Origin: a virus
Direction: 5' to 3' (one strand)
IMG/VR virus record: IMGVR_UViG_3300031884_000137
Location: 1 to 24,173 of that record
Length of the DNA: 24,173 nucleotides
Shown here: piece by piece, positions 1 to 6,688 of the stretch
Numbering within the stretch: the stretch's first letter is position 1
How the letters are laid out: the number at the start of each line of letters is the position of its first letter
Notes under the pieces: generated by a model
Seen by the model: the letters and a program-made list of their open reading frames with translations, nothing else
Told to the model about the DNA's origin: nothing
Database searches by the model: none
Position numbers and translations under genes: made by a program

Positions 1-1434
1 AAGCCACTGTTTACTGATGATAGCCCCTGCACTTTGTAAGAGCGTGTTAAGCGACGAATGGGCCGACCTGACCGTAAGCTGATAACCACCAAGGCCAGGT
101 AGCCTTCCTTTCTCAGCAATCCTTTCAACTTTCGATTTAAGCCTCTCGTACGCTGGTACTGCTCTACAGAAGTTACTGATAATGTTGGCTCCTTCTTTTG
201 GAGACTTACCAATAACTTTAGCGATCTTGGCTGAGGATGCTCCGTAGAGAGTCGCATACAAGACAGTCTTCGCAAGGTCTCTCGATTCAACCCCGAATGC
301 TTGCTGATTTCTAGTGTGGACATCACCGTTGACTGTCTCATCTATGTATTCCTTATCATCAAGGTAATGAGCAAAGCATCGAAGTTCGATACCACTAAGA
401 TCGACACCCACCAATACGTTTCCATTCTCAACCGTCCAGCACGACCTAAACTCTTTTCCAAGTGTTGCCCTAGTTGCAGGGACTTGTGCCATATTAGGGC
501 TAGAATGAGTAGCTCTACCAGTGACAGCACCAAAACCAATAACTTTACCATGTACTCTACCATCCTCTCCTAAGTGTTCCAACCATGAATCTAACTGTGA
601 TGCTCTTTTTTGTAACGTGAGGTATCTCGCAATAGGCTTCGCTTCTGGAATATCAATTTCTTCCAAGACCGCTTCGTCAACAATAATCTGTCCCTTTTCA
701 GTTTTCTTACTTGGAACCCAGCCCTTGGAAACCAAACGCTTGGCAATTTGTTGACGAGATCCGACATTGAAAACTTCCACATCGTCCTTAAGTCGCTTCC
801 CAGTCTTGTCAGATACACGCTCCGTAACAATCGGTGGGAATATTTCCTGTAACGCTTCCTCGATACTTGCCATCTCGGTCTTAATCTCACATAGTAACGT
901 CTGTGCATAGGGCACATCAAGTTTGAAGCCATTCTTTTCCATCTCCGATAAAATAACTTGAACCTCATACTCTAGTTTAACTGCTTGAGGACTAATCTTA
1001 TTCTTGGTGATCTCTGCAGCTAAGATGTCATAGACCTTACTAGTCAACTCCACATCTCGAATGCAATAAGTAACCATCTCTTCAGTAAGACCACCGTCAA
1101 AGTCGCTGAACTCAATCTTATCAAGGCCTGTAGCTTTGCCCCAAGCATCTAGTGAGTGACCGCCATCACGAGCAGAATTACTGAGCCTAGAAAGAAGGAG
1201 AGTATCAGCACACTGGGAAGCCCTGATTTTAGTGTTCCACACACGATTAAGAACAGTGGCATCAAAGGCGATAAGATTATGACCCACAATGGTATCTGCA
1301 TCTCGTAAATATTCATTTAAACCTTCCTTGTCTTTCCAGACTTTAATCTCATTAGTCTCACGATGTAAAGTAACACAGCACCAAATCTTATCGTGTGCTA
1401 AGTTAGTTTCAATATCTAGAACCAAAGTCTTCAT
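1..1434 (-). CDS. T7-type family A DNA polymerase with 3'-5' exonuclease (C-terminus cut by window edge)
   Basis: Replicative DNA polymerase acting at the phage fork with the primase-helicase of the same operon. 478 residues are present; the reading frame is open to base 1, so the C-terminus (including the HDE motif C) is missing. Seen directly: exonuclease motifs DIE (D7, E9), GHNLIAFD (D58) and YCIRD (Y123, D127); polymerase motif A DLSGIELR (D345, E350); motif B RDLAKTVLYATLYG (R385, K389, Y397). The segment LNTLLQSAGA (residues 462-471) matches T7 gp5 as I remember it. Compared with T7 gp5, the stretch between residues 199 and 222 is about 50 residues shorter, so the thioredoxin-binding insertion is largely absent. 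The start ATG overlaps the stop of the upstream gene (TAATG), indicating translational coupling. Family assignment is very secure; processivity factor unknown. Confidence 0.96.
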   Translation of the reverse strand, partial: MKTLVLDIETNLAHDKIWCCVTLHRETNEIKVWKDKEGLNEYLRDADTIVGHNLIAFDATVLNRVWNTKIRASQCADTLLLSRLSNSARDGGHSLDAWGKATGLDKIEFSDFDGGLTEEMVTYCIRDVELTSKVYDILAAEITKNKISPQAVKLEYEVQVILSEMEKNGFKLDVPYAQTLLCEIKTEMASIEEALQEIFPPIVTERVSDKTGKRLKDDVEVFNVGSRQQIAKRLVSKGWVPSKKTEKGQIIVDEAVLEEIDIPEAKPIARYLTLQKRASQLDSWLEHLGEDGRVHGKVIGFGAVTGRATHSSPNMAQVPATRATLGKEFRSCWTVENGNVLVGVDLSGIELRCFAHYLDDKEYIDETVNGDVHTRNQQAFGVESRDLAKTVLYATLYGASSAKIAKVIGKSPKEGANIISNFCRAVPAYERLKSKVERIAEKGRLPGLGGYQLTVRSAHSSLNTLLQSAGAIISKQWL

Positions 1435-1592
1435 TAGTATCCTGGATTAGGGTTATAAATTGTTGCAGGCAGTGAACCGAATGTTAACACAGTTCCTGCT
1501 GCATTACCATTAGAATCATAAATAAAACTGATTGAATCAGCATACACTGCCGTTGAAATCATCAGTAATAACATTGTTATAACATTTCTCAT
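1434..1592 (-). CDS. Small protein with signal peptide, 52 residues
   Basis: Unrecognised 52-residue protein. The N-terminus MRNVITMLLLMISTAVYA followed by DS reads as a classical Sec signal peptide (basic n-region, hydrophobic core, A-x-A-like VYA cleavage site at residue 18). The predicted mature part is only about 34 residues, polar and rich in Asn/Ser/Gly. The start overlaps the stop of the upstream gene as ATGA, and its stop overlaps the DNA polymerase start as TAATG, so it sits in the operon without a gap. Export to the periplasm is inferred from the signal alone. Function unknown; an envelope- or superinfection-related role is only a guess. Confidence 0.7.
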   Translation of the reverse strand: MRNVITMLLLMISTAVYADSISFIYDSNGNAAGTVLTFGSLPATIYNPNPGY

Positions 1593-1762
1593 TTTCTTCT
1601 CCATCTTCGGTTACACATCTTTTGTACATCAATAGGGTCTTGGTCTGTTACTTCCTCACAAGCATACACAGACTGCCTGATATTGTGTTGCACTAAAACA
1701 TCTGCTAAGTTTATTGTAAAGATAATTCCAAGGATTGTAAAGATAACTTTAAAGAACTTCAT
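1589..1762 (-). CDS. Small membrane-anchored protein, 57 residues
   Basis: Starts at the ATG that overlaps the previous stop (TAATG at 1762). A longer form starting at 1774 is possible but lies inside the upstream gene. Residues 3-20 form one hydrophobic segment, followed by a polar tail with two cysteines (C35, C50) in an acidic context ending in a basic RRWRRK. Probably an inner-membrane protein with a periplasmic tail in which the two cysteines may pair. I have seen similar short proteins with a cysteine-rich tail in other environmental phages, but no function is known to me. It is too short for a typical inner-membrane spanin. Confidence 0.7.
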   Translation of the reverse strand: MKFFKVIFTILGIIFTINLADVLVQHNIRQSVYACEEVTDQDPIDVQKMCNRRWRRK

Positions 1763-1944
1763 TAAAACTTCCACGTCTTCGTTACAGTAACTTGTTGAGA
1801 ATCGTTCTCAATATCTAAAGATACCTCGATGTCCTTCTTTTTCTCTTTATTCAAGTTCTTGTTAAAGATTTCGTCCCAGTTCTTGTCAAACTGTTCCTTA
1901 TCTGTAAATGGTCTTGGCTTATCGCCTTTTCCTCCGTCTCTCAT
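1762..1944 (-). CDS. MRDGGKGDKPRP-type small phage protein, 60 residues
   Basis: The N-terminus MRDGGKGDKPRP is a motif I recognise from many otherwise unrelated phages, where it begins short proteins of unknown function. The remainder is charged and probably helical (lysine-rich centre at residues 28-37), with a short beta-like C-terminus. Soluble, no membrane segment. The start overlaps the upstream stop as ATGA and the stop overlaps the next start as TAATG. No function can be assigned. Confidence 0.75.
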   Translation of the reverse strand: MRDGGKGDKPRPFTDKEQFDKNWDEIFNKNLNKEKKKDIEVSLDIENDSQQVTVTKTWKF

Positions 1945-2183
1945 TTCTCTTGTGCCTTTCTTAATATTGCTCTAGCAAAACGCATAATAAAAGTGTTATA
2001 GCCAACATTTTTCAAGTGGCACATATCCTGAATGGTGCGTATTTCTGCATCTGTTAGTGTTTTGGCAGGGTGTTTGTATAAAGGAAACAATCCCTCTTTT
2101 AGTGATTTGTCCAGTTTTTTATATGCCTCATTGGTAAACTGGGTTCCCAGATTGTCCATCCAAATATGTGGCTTATTGGTCAT
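1941..2183 (-). CDS. Small phage protein, tandem paralogue A
   Basis: 80-residue soluble protein of a widespread phage type: an aromatic N-terminus (IWMDNLG), a central PLYKHPAKTLT motif and a C-terminal ARAILRKAQEK. It is clearly related to its upstream neighbour at 2180-2425 (same PLY-HPAKTLT block and the same AILRKAQEK end), so the pair arose by tandem duplication. It begins at an ATGA overlap with that neighbour and ends at an ATGA overlap with the next gene. The HPA-x-x-L block is common in short phage proteins beginning EPVAWM; their role is not known to me. Confidence 0.8.
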   Translation of the reverse strand: MTNKPHIWMDNLGTQFTNEAYKKLDKSLKEGLFPLYKHPAKTLTDAEIRTIQDMCHLKNVGYNTFIMRFARAILRKAQEK

Positions 2184-2211
2184 TTCTCTTGTGCCTTTCT
2201 TAGTATTGCAT
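1943..2211 (-). repeat. Direct repeat at the 3' ends of the two paralogues
   Basis: The last ~30 bases of the genes ending at 2180 and 1941 are almost the same (approximately 2181-2211 and 1943-1972), encoding AILRKAQEK plus the ATGA junction. The DNA conservation exceeds that of the rest of the two genes, so the duplication junction or later gene conversion may have involved this segment. Confidence 0.6.
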
Positions 2212-2425
2212 CATGGATTTCTTTTGCCATTTCACGCCAAGACTTTGAAAACCAATCGTGGCGATTGATGATTGCTTCACATTCGTCATCGGTTAATGGT
2301 GTTAGTGTTTTTGCTGGATGAGTGTAGAGTGGAATATCATCTTCCCATGTTTGTACCTTACTAAATTTTGTAGGTTTGCCATCTTCATGGTGAACTTGCA
2401 TCCACGCTACTGGTTCATTGTTCAT
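2180..2425 (-). CDS. EPVAWM-type small phage protein, tandem paralogue B
   Basis: 81-residue soluble protein beginning MNNEPVAWM, with IPLYTHPAKTLT in the middle and AILRKAQEK at the end. This architecture is frequent among short accessory proteins of tailed phages, always of unknown function as far as I know. The start overlaps the primase-helicase stop (ATGA) and its ribosome-binding site (GAGGAG) lies within the last codons of that gene. Its 3' end is nearly identical in DNA to the 3' end of paralogue A. Confidence 0.82.
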   Translation of the reverse strand: MNNEPVAWMQVHHEDGKPTKFSKVQTWEDDIPLYTHPAKTLTPLTDDECEAIINRHDWFSKSWREMAKEIHDAILRKAQEK

Positions 2426-3993
2426 AGCTCCTCCTGAATTTCTAACATACGACCAGTGTCCTTGTTATACAAAAGACTCGCACAGTGAGGACTGGTCAGA
2501 CCACTGAAACGATTCTTTAAAATACTGACTCTTGTGGTGTTACGCTCAATAGGGTCTTCAGCTTGTGCGTTACGAACCAAGCCAATCACGATGTCGGATA
2601 ACTGAGCAATAGCACCTGAGCCACGTAACTGTGACAAGGACGTTGCAGCTCCTTCCTCGTGACCTTTACTCTCTGGACGCTTGAGGTGTGATACTGCAAT
2701 CAAACTAATCCCAGTCTCTTGCACAAGCATACGCAGCTTAGTCATCAACTCATCGATACTCTTACGCTCATCGCCATTAGACTGAGCAGAAACAACCATA
2801 GAAATATGGTCAAGAAAAACATACTTGCAGTCTGCTGCTTTAGCGAAATAACGAATGCGGTTAACAACGTTATCAATATCAGTACTCCCGAAATTATCCC
2901 AAAAGAAAAGTCTGTCAGTACCCAAGGTAATATCAAAGGCATTTTTTAGCTCCAATTCAGATACGTCAGTGTCAGGTAAATGTAACGGCTTATTCAAGTA
3001 CAAGGACATAATGCCTCGTGCAGTCTTACGCACTGACTCTTCCATGAACATCAAGCCAATGTTTTGGTCAGTAGTCTTAATCAAGTGCCAAAGGATTTCT
3101 CTAAGGAACTGAGACTTACCAAGTCCCGATCCAGCAGTGACTGTAATAAGCTCTGCAGGGCGAATTCCGTAGGTGAGTTCATTAACTCCAGGCCAAGGAT
3201 ATATGGCTGAAGACTTTTCAACTGGACGATTGACCTCTTCCCAGAGTGTCGATCCAGCAACGATACCATCAGGAGTCCAGTTTTCTGCTGCCCACCATTG
3301 TTTAACATACTCAGCTCCTTTGCCTGCTTTCAAATAATCACAAGCATCCTTGTAACCATTTAAGTGTTTAACGATTTTACATTTACTACCTAGCACTTCT
3401 GCAACTTCACTCGCAGCCTTCTGTCCTGGTTCATCAGCATCAAAGCAGATGTAGATCTCCTCGAATGTAGTTAACCATTCATAGGCCTGTTTAACATCTT
3501 TTAAGGCCGATTGAGCACCGTTGCGGATGGATACGTTAGGATACTTACTACCACTCATCTGAAAGCCTGCTAGTGCGTCTAGCTCACCTTCATGAATCGT
3601 TACAGTCTTACCCCCTTTAGGGAAGAGGCATTGACCGAAGAGCACAGAGCCTTTCCAGTCACCAGCAATCGAAAAGGTTTTGTCAGCCACAGAGCGAATT
3701 TTAGAAGCGATGATAGCTCCTTCACTATTCGTGTAAGGATACACTTGTGAAGAGTCATCAGAGGTAACTCCGTAGTACTGGCACGTCGCTGAAGTAATTC
3801 CCCGATCAGGAATAGACTGGACAGTGCCTCGTAGGTTTAATTCTTTCTTAGGGCTATTGCTTACCGTTGCTTCACCATCACCAGCAACATAGGTGAGACA
3901 AGCATAGCAATAGGTATGCCCGTCATCGAAGAGTGCATTAGCATCAGAGCTACCACACTTCTCACAGGCTATATGTTTTATAAATTGACTCAT
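2422..3993 (-). CDS. T7 gp4-type primase-helicase
   Basis: Bifunctional replication protein: the N-terminal half makes RNA primers, the C-terminal half is a hexameric 5'-3' helicase that pulls the polymerase. 523 residues against 566 for T7 gp4. Zinc ribbon C10-x2-C13...C29-x2-C32 with the T7-like CGSSDANALFDDGHTYCYAC segment; TOPRIM primase motifs EGELD (E135-D139) and FDADEPG (D185, D187); RecA-like helicase with Walker A GSGLGKS (288-294), catalytic glutamates E318/E319, Walker B FLDHIS (D395), and SHLKRP and LRGSGAIAQLSD motifs (434-466). The ATG is preceded by AGAAAG at a reasonable distance, after a short AT-rich gap. Located in the same operon as the T7-like polymerase, as expected for a coupled replisome. 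Confidence 0.97.
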   Translation of the reverse strand: MSQFIKHIACEKCGSSDANALFDDGHTYCYACLTYVAGDGEATVSNSPKKELNLRGTVQSIPDRGITSATCQYYGVTSDDSSQVYPYTNSEGAIIASKIRSVADKTFSIAGDWKGSVLFGQCLFPKGGKTVTIHEGELDALAGFQMSGSKYPNVSIRNGAQSALKDVKQAYEWLTTFEEIYICFDADEPGQKAASEVAEVLGSKCKIVKHLNGYKDACDYLKAGKGAEYVKQWWAAENWTPDGIVAGSTLWEEVNRPVEKSSAIYPWPGVNELTYGIRPAELITVTAGSGLGKSQFLREILWHLIKTTDQNIGLMFMEESVRKTARGIMSLYLNKPLHLPDTDVSELELKNAFDITLGTDRLFFWDNFGSTDIDNVVNRIRYFAKAADCKYVFLDHISMVVSAQSNGDERKSIDELMTKLRMLVQETGISLIAVSHLKRPESKGHEEGAATSLSQLRGSGAIAQLSDIVIGLVRNAQAEDPIERNTTRVSILKNRFSGLTSPHCASLLYNKDTGRMLEIQEEL

Positions 3994-4015
3994 GATTCTT
4001 TCTCGTGTATAATAT

Positions 4016-4084
4016 CTATCTAGGCTTTATTGTTTCTTTAATACATATAACTATAATAACAATAACTATTAATAATATAATCAT
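4016..4084 (-). CDS. Possible 22-residue hydrophobic microprotein
   Basis: In the AT-rich gap between the zinc protein and the primase-helicase there is a frame reading MIILLIVIVIIVIC then KETIKPR: a single hydrophobic helix with a basic tail. The start lies just after the previous stop (4086). No ribosome-binding site is visible, and very AT-rich DNA easily yields Ile/Val/Leu strings, so this may be chance. Confidence 0.28.
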   Translation of the reverse strand: MIILLIVIVIIVICIKETIKPR

Positions 4085-4085
4085 A

Positions 4086-4298
4086 TTAGTTATAATCATT
4101 AAAGTTATAATCATCTAAATAGATATTAAGATCATCTATATCAGAACTACTTAGTAAGTCTACTCTATCTTTATAGAGAATATCATCCTTAACAGTCTTT
4201 AAACAACTCAGGCACATGTCAAGGTAACTGTTAGTGGTCACTGACTTAATGGTGGATTCATAGTCAGTCAGTAAATTGTTACAACAATAGCATCTCAT
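4086..4298 (-). CDS. CxxC/CxxC small zinc-finger-like protein
   Basis: 70-residue protein with two CxxC pairs (C3-x2-C6 and C29-x2-C32, plus C5), the spacing of a zinc ribbon, followed by a very acidic Asp/Asn-rich tail (residues 46-70). The opening MRCYCC...L.DYEST...DMCLSC is a pattern I recognise from T7-like and other environmental phages, where it lies in early regions and remains uncharacterised. GGAG stands 7 bases ahead of the ATG. Probably a small metal-binding protein; nucleic-acid or protein binding is inferred only from the fold type. Confidence 0.8.
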   Translation of the reverse strand: MRCYCCNNLLTDYESTIKSVTTNSYLDMCLSCLKTVKDDILYKDRVDLLSSSDIDDLNIYLDDYNFNDYN

Positions 4299-4340
4299 AC
4301 AAGGTCTCCAATGCCTTTTAAATCGATTATAAGGGGCTTT

Positions 4341-4475
4341 TTAGCCGAGTTCTTCATCGTCTGATACCTCACCCTCACCTGATACGTTATCACAGTCCCA
4401 AGGCACGTATTCACAATCCATCTCTTCAGGCGAATAAGTGCTGGCACGATCCTTCTCAGGCATTACGTTCATCAT
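4341..4475 (-). CDS. Small acidic phage protein, about 44 residues
   Basis: A short frame containing MPEKDRASTYSPEEMDCEY and then an acidic tail (EGEVSDDEE). It overlaps the end of the upstream gene by 20 bases. Three starts are possible (4475, 4472, 4463); none has a clear ribosome-binding site, so translation is probably coupled to the preceding gene. The motif resembles short phage proteins seen next to zinc-finger-like genes. Unknown function. Confidence 0.6.
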   Translation of the reverse strand: MMNVMPEKDRASTYSPEEMDCEYVPWDCDNVSGEGEVSDDEELG

Positions 4476-4638
4476 TAATAACTTTATATTCTGTATATTC
4501 GATTGAGTCATAATAATCTTTAAAGGCCTCAGCTAATAATCTCCATGTAGGCATATTAGTTTCTCCAATCTCACCCTCATATAATGGTTCACCAATACCA
4601 CCACGATTTAATATTGCTTTTAATTCTGCATCAGTCAT
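4456..4638 (-). CDS. Hypothetical protein, 60 residues
   Basis: Soluble, acidic protein starting MTDAELKAILNRGG and containing WRLLAEAFKDYYDS, probably helical. The chosen ATG at 4638 overlaps the upstream stop as ATGA and has AAAGGA nine bases before it; an upstream in-frame TTG at 4647 is less likely. Not recognised beyond being a typical early-region phage protein. Confidence 0.72.
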   Translation of the reverse strand: MTDAELKAILNRGGIGEPLYEGEIGETNMPTWRLLAEAFKDYYDSIEYTEYKVINDERNA

Positions 4639-4769
4639 AATAAACAATCCTTTAATAAGCCACGTTTAATTAAAATGTTCTTTAACTTAAGTAATGCTGC
4701 TACTTCTATTTGCTTTACTCGTTGATGAGAGATACCTAGCTCATCTGCTATCTGCTGGTAAGTGTACAT
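4635..4769 (-). CDS. Sigma-70 region 4-like HTH microprotein, 44 residues
   Basis: Residues 2-30 read YTYQQIADELGISHQ then RVKQIEVAALLKLK, which aligns without gaps to region 4.2 of sigma-70 (E. coli RpoD YTLEEVGKQFDVTRE then RIRQIEAKALRKLR, recalled from memory; about 10 of 29 identical, including the R-x-x-QIE signature of the recognition helix). Nothing else of a sigma factor is present. It would be expected to bind -35-like DNA or to contact RNA polymerase as a transcription regulator; that is inference from the fold. The start at 4769 follows GAGGA at 5 bases, one base after the previous stop; an alternative start at 4796 would add 9 residues. The stop overlaps the next gene as ATGA. Confidence 0.8.
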   Translation of the reverse strand: MYTYQQIADELGISHQRVKQIEVAALLKLKNILIKRGLLKDCLL

Positions 4770-4770
4770 G

Positions 4771-4869
4771 CTATCCTCGAATGTAAGTAAGAACATTAAA
4801 GATAGTATCTACCACGCTAGTTAAGCAAAGTATGATAATCAAAATAGATTCTGCGTTATTGAATTTCAA
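4771..4869 (-). CDS. TTG-started membrane microprotein, 32 residues
   Basis: This frame fills the gap between its neighbours exactly. It starts at a TTG that overlaps the upstream stop (TTGA) and has a strong GAGGAGG seven bases before it, and it ends one base before the ATG of the sigma-like gene, whose ribosome-binding site lies in its last codons. Residues 8-24 (SILIIILCLTSVVDTIF region) form one likely transmembrane helix. The tight fit and strong ribosome-binding site support it despite the rare start codon and small size. Function unknown. Confidence 0.52.
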   Translation of the reverse strand: MKFNNAESILIIILCLTSVVDTIFNVLTYIRG

Positions 4870-5018
4870 AATGGAGCCTCCTCAAATTCAAATTTAGGTG
4901 CTTTCTTTAACTCGATAGTCCAAGCATTAGATCCAACATAAGACAGAGCCTCGGCCTTCGTATAGAACCAACGAAGCATAAAGCCCTCCTCATCATAGAC
5001 CCAGTACTTACTTAGCAT
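4866..5018 (-). CDS. Hypothetical protein, 50 residues
   Basis: Soluble protein with an aromatic opening (KYWVYDEEGFMLRWFYTKAE), a pattern typical of small phage proteins that read as a short beta hairpin followed by a helix. It starts inside the end of the upstream gene (11-base overlap) and carries the ribosome-binding site of the next, TTG-started gene in its last codons. Function unknown. Confidence 0.7.
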   Translation of the reverse strand: MLSKYWVYDEEGFMLRWFYTKAEALSYVGSNAWTIELKKAPKFEFEEAPF

Positions 5019-5265
5019 TTACAATCTCTTGAGTAAGATACGCACAACAAGTTATAAATGCTTTCTTCATCTTGTTTACTTTCTTTACATCAGCCCACTC
5101 AATACGATCAGAGTTAGGTTTCTTATGGGCATTGACCGCTAACGTTACCAAGTCTATCAGAGAAAAGGTCTCGACTGCTTCAGCGTCATCGCCAACGAAG
5201 AGCTGAATCTGACCTCTATCGTTAATCCAAATACCAATGTCTAAATCTACTGTAATCTTACTCAT
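5008..5265 (-). CDS. Hypothetical protein, 85 residues
   Basis: Soluble protein: an N-terminal half with alternating residues suggestive of beta strands (ITVDLDIGIWINDRGQIQLF), then helices including VNKMKKAFITCCAYL. AAGGAG lies eight bases before the ATG and the start overlaps the upstream stop as ATGA. Not recognised. Confidence 0.78.
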   Translation of the reverse strand: MSKITVDLDIGIWINDRGQIQLFVGDDAEAVETFSLIDLVTLAVNAHKKPNSDRIEWADVKKVNKMKKAFITCCAYLTQEIVNAK

Positions 5266-5609
5266 TCTTTAATCTCCTTACGCTTAAACTCTTTAGACAT
5301 CCATGCGTCCACGGCTTTATCAACGTGCTCACCAGTGAGCCACACGTGCGTGGACATCTTACCATCACAGAGCACTACTGCTGGTGCGATAACGTCTTGT
5401 GGCACGTCCCATGAGCCATCACGTAGCCAGCGATAACGCTCTGCGTCTAAGAAGTTTTGACTATCAGCAAGCATCTTAGCCCATAGCGTAGCTCTATTGT
5501 CCTCCTGAGCCTCTAGTGCGTCGGCTGCACGTATAAGAAGGTTACGTGTAACGACATACTCATCCTTATCAGCGTACGCACGTAGCTGCTTAATTAAGTT
5601 CTCAGTCAT
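5262..5609 (-). CDS. Phage protein with DAERYRWLRDG motif, 115 residues
   Basis: The N-terminal half is helical (LIKQLRAYADKDEY and LLIRAADALEAQED), followed by DAERYRWLRDGSW (residues 55-67), a short motif that I recognise in many small proteins of unrelated phages and prophages. The C-terminus is lysine-rich. GGAG precedes the start, which overlaps the upstream stop by 8 bases. Function not known; the motif is useful only for classifying it as a phage accessory protein. Confidence 0.82.
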   Translation of the reverse strand: MTENLIKQLRAYADKDEYVVTRNLLIRAADALEAQEDNRATLWAKMLADSQNFLDAERYRWLRDGSWDVPQDVIAPAVVLCDGKMSTHVWLTGEHVDKAVDAWMSKEFKRKEIKE

Positions 5610-5865
5610 TTAAAATCTCCACAATAGGATTGTTTTTGTATTTATACAATGGTTTAATTTCTGCGACAATCGACGGAAAATATTTTGAATTATTTTCAGC
5701 ATACTTTTTAGCTTCTCCTAAATCAGAATATAGTTTAGCTTCAAACATACTTTTCCATGCGAGGTATGAACCATCTTGTGCGAATGGTTCAGTATAGACA
5801 ACATACTTAACAGTATTCTGCACTACTTCTCTTTTCTCTTCTTTCTTTTTAAATAGCTTAATCAT
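5602..5865 (-). CDS. Hypothetical protein, 87 residues
   Basis: Begins with a strongly basic segment (MIKLFKKKEEKRE), then an aromatic/lysine-rich region. No membrane helix or metal motif. GGAGG is six bases before the ATG, within the end of the upstream gene (8-base overlap). Not recognised. Confidence 0.76.
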   Translation of the reverse strand: MIKLFKKKEEKREVVQNTVKYVVYTEPFAQDGSYLAWKSMFEAKLYSDLGEAKKYAENNSKYFPSIVAEIKPLYKYKNNPIVEILND

Positions 5866-6031
5866 TTACAGCCTCCGCAGATTCATACATATCAATCAAA
5901 TCATTAATTACTTTTGTGCTCCCAAATTTTACCATCATTGCGACGGCATCGCATAACATATTGTGATAACAAAACTCTTCCCACATTATCTTGGCCTCTT
6001 CAGGGAACATCTCAGCCTGTAAGTTAGTCAT
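5858..6031 (-). CDS. Hypothetical protein, 57 residues
   Basis: The chosen ATG at 6031 (MTNLQAEMFPEEA) has AGGAG about ten bases upstream and overlaps the previous gene by 8 bases; an upstream start at 6058 lacks a ribosome-binding site. Helical, with several methionines and an acidic end. Not recognised. Confidence 0.72.
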   Translation of the reverse strand: MTNLQAEMFPEEAKIMWEEFCYHNMLCDAVAMMVKFGSTKVINDLIDMYESAEAVND

Positions 6032-6311
6032 TGTAAGGGTTCTCCTCATAGTATTCATTAGCCTTCATGAATGCAATATCATACCAATAGACAGAGACCT
6101 TCTCAATCACCTCTACTGGTGCATGACTAGGCGTAGGATAGACTGATTCACAATAGCCACACTCGCTTAGGCCTTCAGCCCAGTTATGGGGTTCACGATA
6201 ATTGTATTCATTCTCTAGCATGTCAAAGGCATATTGCTCTACCTTCCAGTCCCAGTCATCGGGATAGCCATCATCATCGGGTTCGTAGTATCTATCTTCC
6301 ATTGTCATCAT
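6024..6311 (-). CDS. Acidic hypothetical protein, 95 residues
   Basis: Very acidic and tyrosine-rich (residues 5-35 hold many Asp/Glu/Tyr), with one CGYC pair in the middle (near residues 52-55). AAAGGAG stands eight bases before the first of three possible methionines. Possibly a nucleic-acid mimic by composition, but that is speculation. Not recognised. Confidence 0.78.
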   Translation of the reverse strand: MMTMEDRYYEPDDDGYPDDWDWKVEQYAFDMLENEYNYREPHNWAEGLSECGYCESVYPTPSHAPVEVIEKVSVYWYDIAFMKANEYYEENPYND

Positions 6312-6313
6312 AA

Positions 6314-6505
6314 TTAAATCTCCTTTGTGCGTAGTGTAAAGTTTTCAATCTCTACTTTATCATCAGATTCATCTGCATCAATTAACTTTTGCACTTTCTG
6401 AACAAACTTTTCCGCTAACTCTATGTCATTAAATATTTGTAAATTTTCCCAGTATTCATTGCCCCATTCATCCGCACCGCTAGATTTTACCAAATATAAT
6501 TCCAT
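6314..6505 (-). CDS. Hypothetical protein, 63 residues
   Basis: Opens MELYLVKSSGADEWGNEYW and continues with a helix (ELAEKFVQKVQKLIDAD). This resembles short phage proteins that begin with a strand followed by an acidic helix. AGGAG precedes the ATG. The stop is two bases from the next start. Not recognised. Confidence 0.75.
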   Translation of the reverse strand: MELYLVKSSGADEWGNEYWENLQIFNDIELAEKFVQKVQKLIDADESDDKVEIENFTLRTKEI

Positions 6506-6514
6506 AATATTCTC

Positions 6515-6688
6515 CTAGATTGTTTTAAATGTCAAGGTTAAATTAATGCCGTTAGTCTCTAGCGTACAATCGTCAGTCTCATATCTTGCACCATTAGATT
6601 CTACATGAGCCAGCATAGCATCGGGAAAATTCTCATCGATCCAAGTAAGCAGCTCGTCCTTAGTATTAAATATAATTGTATGTCTCAT
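6515..6688 (-). CDS. Hypothetical protein, 57 residues
   Basis: Frame MRHTIIFNTKDELLTWIDEN... ending LTLTFKTI, an alpha/beta pattern. GGAGG lies seven or eight bases upstream inside the preceding gene, and the start overlaps that gene's stop as ATGA. These two signals make it a real gene although it is under 60 codons. Function unknown. Confidence 0.72.
   Translation of the reverse strand: MRHTIIFNTKDELLTWIDENFPDAMLAHVESNGARYETDDCTLETNGINLTLTFKTI

Noticed and set aside
301-968. Open frames on both strands within the polymerase gene
   Set aside because: They lie inside the well-supported DNA polymerase reading frame, which shows all the exonuclease and polymerase motifs; no ribosome-binding sites or recognisable proteins.
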